A stretch of 6,192 nucleotides of DNA from an uncultured Eubacteriales bacterium (GTDB lineage: Bacteria > Bacillota > Clostridia > Oscillospirales > Oscillospiraceae): contig USCO01000130.1 in NCBI GenBank assembly GCA_900553135.1, positions 1 through 6,192 of the forward strand. The letters are read 5' to 3'. Of the stretch, positions 3,568-6,192 are shown one piece after another. The notes beneath the pieces were generated by a model. It was not told the DNA's origin. It worked only from the letters and a program-made list of their open reading frames with translations, and did no database searches. The translations under genes were made by a program, and so were the position numbers. How positions within the stretch are numbered: the first letter of the stretch is position 1; every line of letters starts with the position of its first letter.

Positions 3568-6192
3568 ATGAATGTCTCCAACCGCGGCTGCATCCGCCGC
3601 CTGAGTCTCAGGACACTGCTGGCAAACCGCACCCGAAATCTGGTGGCGGTGCTGGCCATCGCCCTGACGGCGATGCTCTTTACCTCTCTCTTTACCATCG
3701 CCCTCTCCATCAACGAGGGAATCCAGCAGAACAACTTCCGCCAGGCGGGAGGCTGGGCCCATGGCACCTTCAAATACCTCACCGAGGAACAGTTTGAGGA
3801 GTTGAAGGACGATCCTCTCATCGAGTCCTGGGGCCTTCGGCGGTTCGTGGGGATGCCCACAGAGGTGCCCTTCAACAAATCCCATGTGGAGATCGGTTAC
3901 TCCGACGCCAACCAGGCCCACTGGGGCTACTGCGACCCCATTGAGGGGCGTCTGCCCCAGGAGGGGACCGACGAGGCTGCCACCGACACCCAGGTGCTGA
4001 AGCTGCTGGGCGTAAAACCGGAGATCGGCGCAAAATTCACCGTCACCTTTGATGTGGACGGCCATACCACCACCCAGACCTTTACCCTCTGCGGCTGGTG
4101 GGAGTACGACGAGGCCATCGTAGCAAACCATATCCTCATTCCCGAAAGCCGGGCGGACGCTATCCTGGCAGAAGTGGGCGTCACCCCGCCGGGCAGCGAT
4201 GGTATGACCGGCAGCTGGAACCTGGATGTGATGCTGAAACATGGAGCCCGCTCCATCGCCGCCGACCTGGAGCAGATTTTAGCCAACCACGGCTATCAGT
4301 CGGAGACACCGGGAGAAAACTACATCTCCACCGGCATCAACTGGGGCTACACCGGGGCACAGCTTTCGGACAAGCTGGACCCCACCGTGGTGGCTATCAT
4401 TGTGGGAGTGCTGGCCCTCATTCTGCTCACCGGGTACCTCATCATCTACAATGTGTTCCAGATCTCCGTGGCGGGGGATATCCGCTTCTACGGCCTTTTG
4501 AAAACCATCGGCACCACGCCCCGGCAGCTCCGGCGGATTATCCGCACCCAGGCACTGCTTCTCTCCCTCATCGGCATTCCCGTTGGTCTGCTGCTGGGCT
4601 GGCTGCTGGGCGGCGTGCTCACCCCTGTCATTGTCGCACGGCTGGACGGGGTGACCAGTGTGGTCTCGGTCAGCCCTCTTCTCTTTGTGGGCTCGGCCAT
4701 CTTTGCCCTGGTAACGGCGCTCATCTCCTGCCGCCGCCCCGGCCGTCTGGCGGGCAAGGTCTCTCCGGTGGAGGCGGTGCGCTACACCGAGGGCAAGGCG
4801 CTAAAACAGAAGTTCAGGCGAAAGAGCAAAGGGGTCTCCCTTTTCTCCATGGCCTGGGCCAATCTGGGCCGCAGCCGGGGCAAGACCTTCCTCACCGTGC
4901 TGTCTCTGACCCTTGCCGTGGTGCTGCTGGCCCTGACCGTGACCTTCACCAACGGCTTTGACATGGATAAATATGTGTCCAGCTTCACTGCCAGCGACTT
5001 TATCCTGGCTGACGCGGGCCAATTCCAGACCGGCGGGGACAGCTTCAACGACGAAATGGGGGTACCGGAGGCGGTCATCTCCGCCGTGGACGCCCAGGGC
5101 GGCATCACCGGGAGCGGCCGGGTGTACGGCAAGACGGCTCCGGCACTGGAGTTTGTCACCGAGGAATACTACCGCTCCATGTGGAGCCGCTGGAACACCC
5201 AAGAACAGTTGGACAGCATGGTTGCCTTCAAGGACCGCACCGAGGACGGCCTTCTGGCGGACCGGGTACAGCTCTACGGCATGGAGCCCTTCGCGCTCAG
5301 CCATCTGACGGTGCTGGAAGGGGACCTGTCAAAGCTCAACGACCCCAACGGCAATTTTGTTGCCGCTGTGTACAGCACCGATGACTACGGCAAAGCGGAG
5401 ATGAACAGCCACTGGGCCCGGTTGGGGGATACGGTGACCATCCGCTATGTGGAGGAATTTGAATACTATGATCCCGTTACCGGTGAAGTGTTCGGTCCCT
5501 GGGAGAAGGTGCCTGAAGGCGCCGCTTACGCCGAGCGGGCAATCAAGTACCGGGACGTGGACTACATCGTGGCCGCTCTGGTGACGGTGCCGTCCGCTCT
5601 GAGCTACCGCTATTACGGCGCCGACGAGTTCGTCATGGGAGCGGAAACTTTCATCCAGGATACGGGAACTGACTCTGTTATGTACTACGCCTTTGACACT
5701 ACGGAGGAGACCAACGCCGCCATGGAGGCCTTTCTCAAGGACTACACAGAGAACGAGAATCCTCAGTTTGACTACGAGAGCAAGGCTACCTATGCCGGAG
5801 AATTTGAGAGCACCCGAAGCATGTTCCTCCTGCTGGGGGGCGCCCTCAGCTTCATCGTGGGCCTGGTAGGCGTGCTGAACTTCTTCAACGCCATCCTCAC
5901 GGGCATCACCGCCCGCCGCCGGGAGCTGGCGGTGCTCCAGTCCATCGGCATGACAGGGCGGCAGCTGCGGACCATGCTGGCCCTGGAGGGACTGCTCTAT
6001 ACTCTGGGTGCGGCACTTTTGGCCCTGGTACTGATTGTGGCAACGGCCCCCTTCGTGGCCCCCGGGCTCAATGGGTTCATTTGGTTTTTCACCTACCGCT
6101 TTACCATCTGGCCCATTGCCGTGGTGCTGCCCCTGTTCGGGGCACTGGGCATCCTTATCCCGGTTTTGAGCTGCCGCGCCGCCCAGCGCTAT
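3568..6192 (+). CDS. ABC transporter permease with two FtsX domains (open at right edge)
   Basis: The frame stays open for 875 codons from ATG 3568 to the end of the window; AGGGGG (3555-3560) is the ribosome binding site. The final helix is followed by LSCRAAQRY, a typical end for this family, so probably only a few residues are missing. I place eight membrane helices at about 25-48, 272-295, 328-353, 369-388, 441-460, 753-777, 806-830 and 848-867. Two outside domains lie between helices 1-2 (about 220 residues) and 5-6 (about 290 residues). Each half carries the FtsX cytoplasmic signature: FYGLLKTIGTTPRQLRRII (308-326) and ELAVLQSIGMTGRQLRTML (786-804), showing an internal duplication. This is the membrane part of an exporter or mechanotransmitting ABC complex with the ATPase upstream. 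The eight-helix, two-ectodomain plan differs from BceB (ten helices, one large loop). Substrate unknown. Confidence 0.93.
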   Translation, partial: MNVSNRGCIRRLSLRTLLANRTRNLVAVLAIALTAMLFTSLFTIALSINEGIQQNNFRQAGGWAHGTFKYLTEEQFEELKDDPLIESWGLRRFVGMPTEVPFNKSHVEIGYSDANQAHWGYCDPIEGRLPQEGTDEAATDTQVLKLLGVKPEIGAKFTVTFDVDGHTTTQTFTLCGWWEYDEAIVANHILIPESRADAILAEVGVTPPGSDGMTGSWNLDVMLKHGARSIAADLEQILANHGYQSETPGENYISTGINWGYTGAQLSDKLDPTVVAIIVGVLALILLTGYLIIYNVFQISVAGDIRFYGLLKTIGTTPRQLRRIIRTQALLLSLIGIPVGLLLGWLLGGVLTPVIVARLDGVTSVVSVSPLLFVGSAIFALVTALISCRRPGRLAGKVSPVEAVRYTEGKALKQKFRRKSKGVSLFSMAWANLGRSRGKTFLTVLSLTLAVVLLALTVTFTNGFDMDKYVSSFTASDFILADAGQFQTGGDSFNDEMGVPEAVISAVDAQGGITGSGRVYGKTAPALEFVTEEYYRSMWSRWNTQEQLDSMVAFKDRTEDGLLADRVQLYGMEPFALSHLTVLEGDLSKLNDPNGNFVAAVYSTDDYGKAEMNSHWARLGDTVTIRYVEEFEYYDPVTGEVFGPWEKVPEGAAYAERAIKYRDVDYIVAALVTVPSALSYRYYGADEFVMGAETFIQDTGTDSVMYYAFDTTEETNAAMEAFLKDYTENENPQFDYESKATYAGEFESTRSMFLLLGGALSFIVGLVGVLNFFNAILTGITARRRELAVLQSIGMTGRQLRTMLALEGLLYTLGAALLALVLIVATAPFVAPGLNGFIWFFTYRFTIWPIAVVLPLFGALGILIPVLSCRAAQRY

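Noticed and set aside
2611..4242. A 543-codon open frame on the minus strand, antisense to the methyltransferase end, the ATPase and the permease start
   Set aside because: It lies opposite clear genes with intact family motifs. Its translation shows no recognisable domain, and it crosses the AT-rich control region and hairpin. Long antisense frames are expected in GC-rich coding DNA.
4098..4961. A 287-codon plus-strand open frame inside the permease gene
   Set aside because: It is a different frame of the permease and is rich in G, H, P and R, as frame-shifted GC-rich DNA usually is. The permease frame has FtsX signatures and helices and is open throughout.
2887..6192. Calling the transporter a BceAB bacitracin-type exporter
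   Set aside because: The permease has about eight helices and two large outside domains, not the ten helices and single large loop of BceB. The functional analogy is kept only as a hypothesis.

Overview
The window looks like chromosomal DNA of a GC-rich Gram-positive anaerobe of the class Clostridia, most likely an Oscillospiraceae-type gut bacterium. This is judged from family resemblance of the proteins, GGAGG-type ribosome binding sites, GC-rich codon use, and a two-component/ABC (FtsX-permease) layout common in those genomes. No species can be named from the sequence alone. I see no mobile element, tRNA, rRNA or CRISPR array.

Layout: (1) Positions 1-252, minus strand, hold the first 84 codons of a CatA-like acyltransferase, cut by the left edge. 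(2) Positions 253-423 are a divergent promoter region. It has a minus-strand promoter for the CatA-like gene, an extended -10 promoter for the plus-strand genes, and two small dyads over the latter. (3) Positions 424-2765, plus strand, hold a tight run of three genes: an OmpR-family response regulator, a short one-membrane-helix histidine kinase (4-bp overlap), and a class I SAM-dependent methyltransferase with a GTG start (27-bp gap). (4) Positions 2766-2886 form an AT-rich control region with a 27-bp imperfect palindrome and then a 15-bp-stem hairpin with a T-tract, just before the next ribosome binding site. (5) Positions 2887-6192, plus strand, encode an ABC exporter of the LolD/MacB/FtsX kind: a 222-residue ATPase followed 12 bp later by a permease with two FtsX domains. 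The permease is open at the right edge but nearly complete, with 875 codons present.

A likely working model is that the kinase/regulator pair controls the ABC exporter, with the palindrome upstream of the ATPase gene as the best candidate operator. The kinase has almost no extracytoplasmic part, while the permease has two large outside domains, so the transporter may take part in sensing, as in Bce-type systems. The substrate is unknown; peptides, antimicrobials or lipid-linked compounds are typical for relatives. The methyltransferase is a common family of unknown substrate, and its role here is open.

The most interesting part is the 121-bp region 2766-2886. A terminator-like hairpin separates the regulatory genes from the transporter genes, and a possible weak promoter overlaps that hairpin. 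This would let the transporter respond to the regulator independently of read-through. No clearly novel system is evident; the gene families are all familiar.
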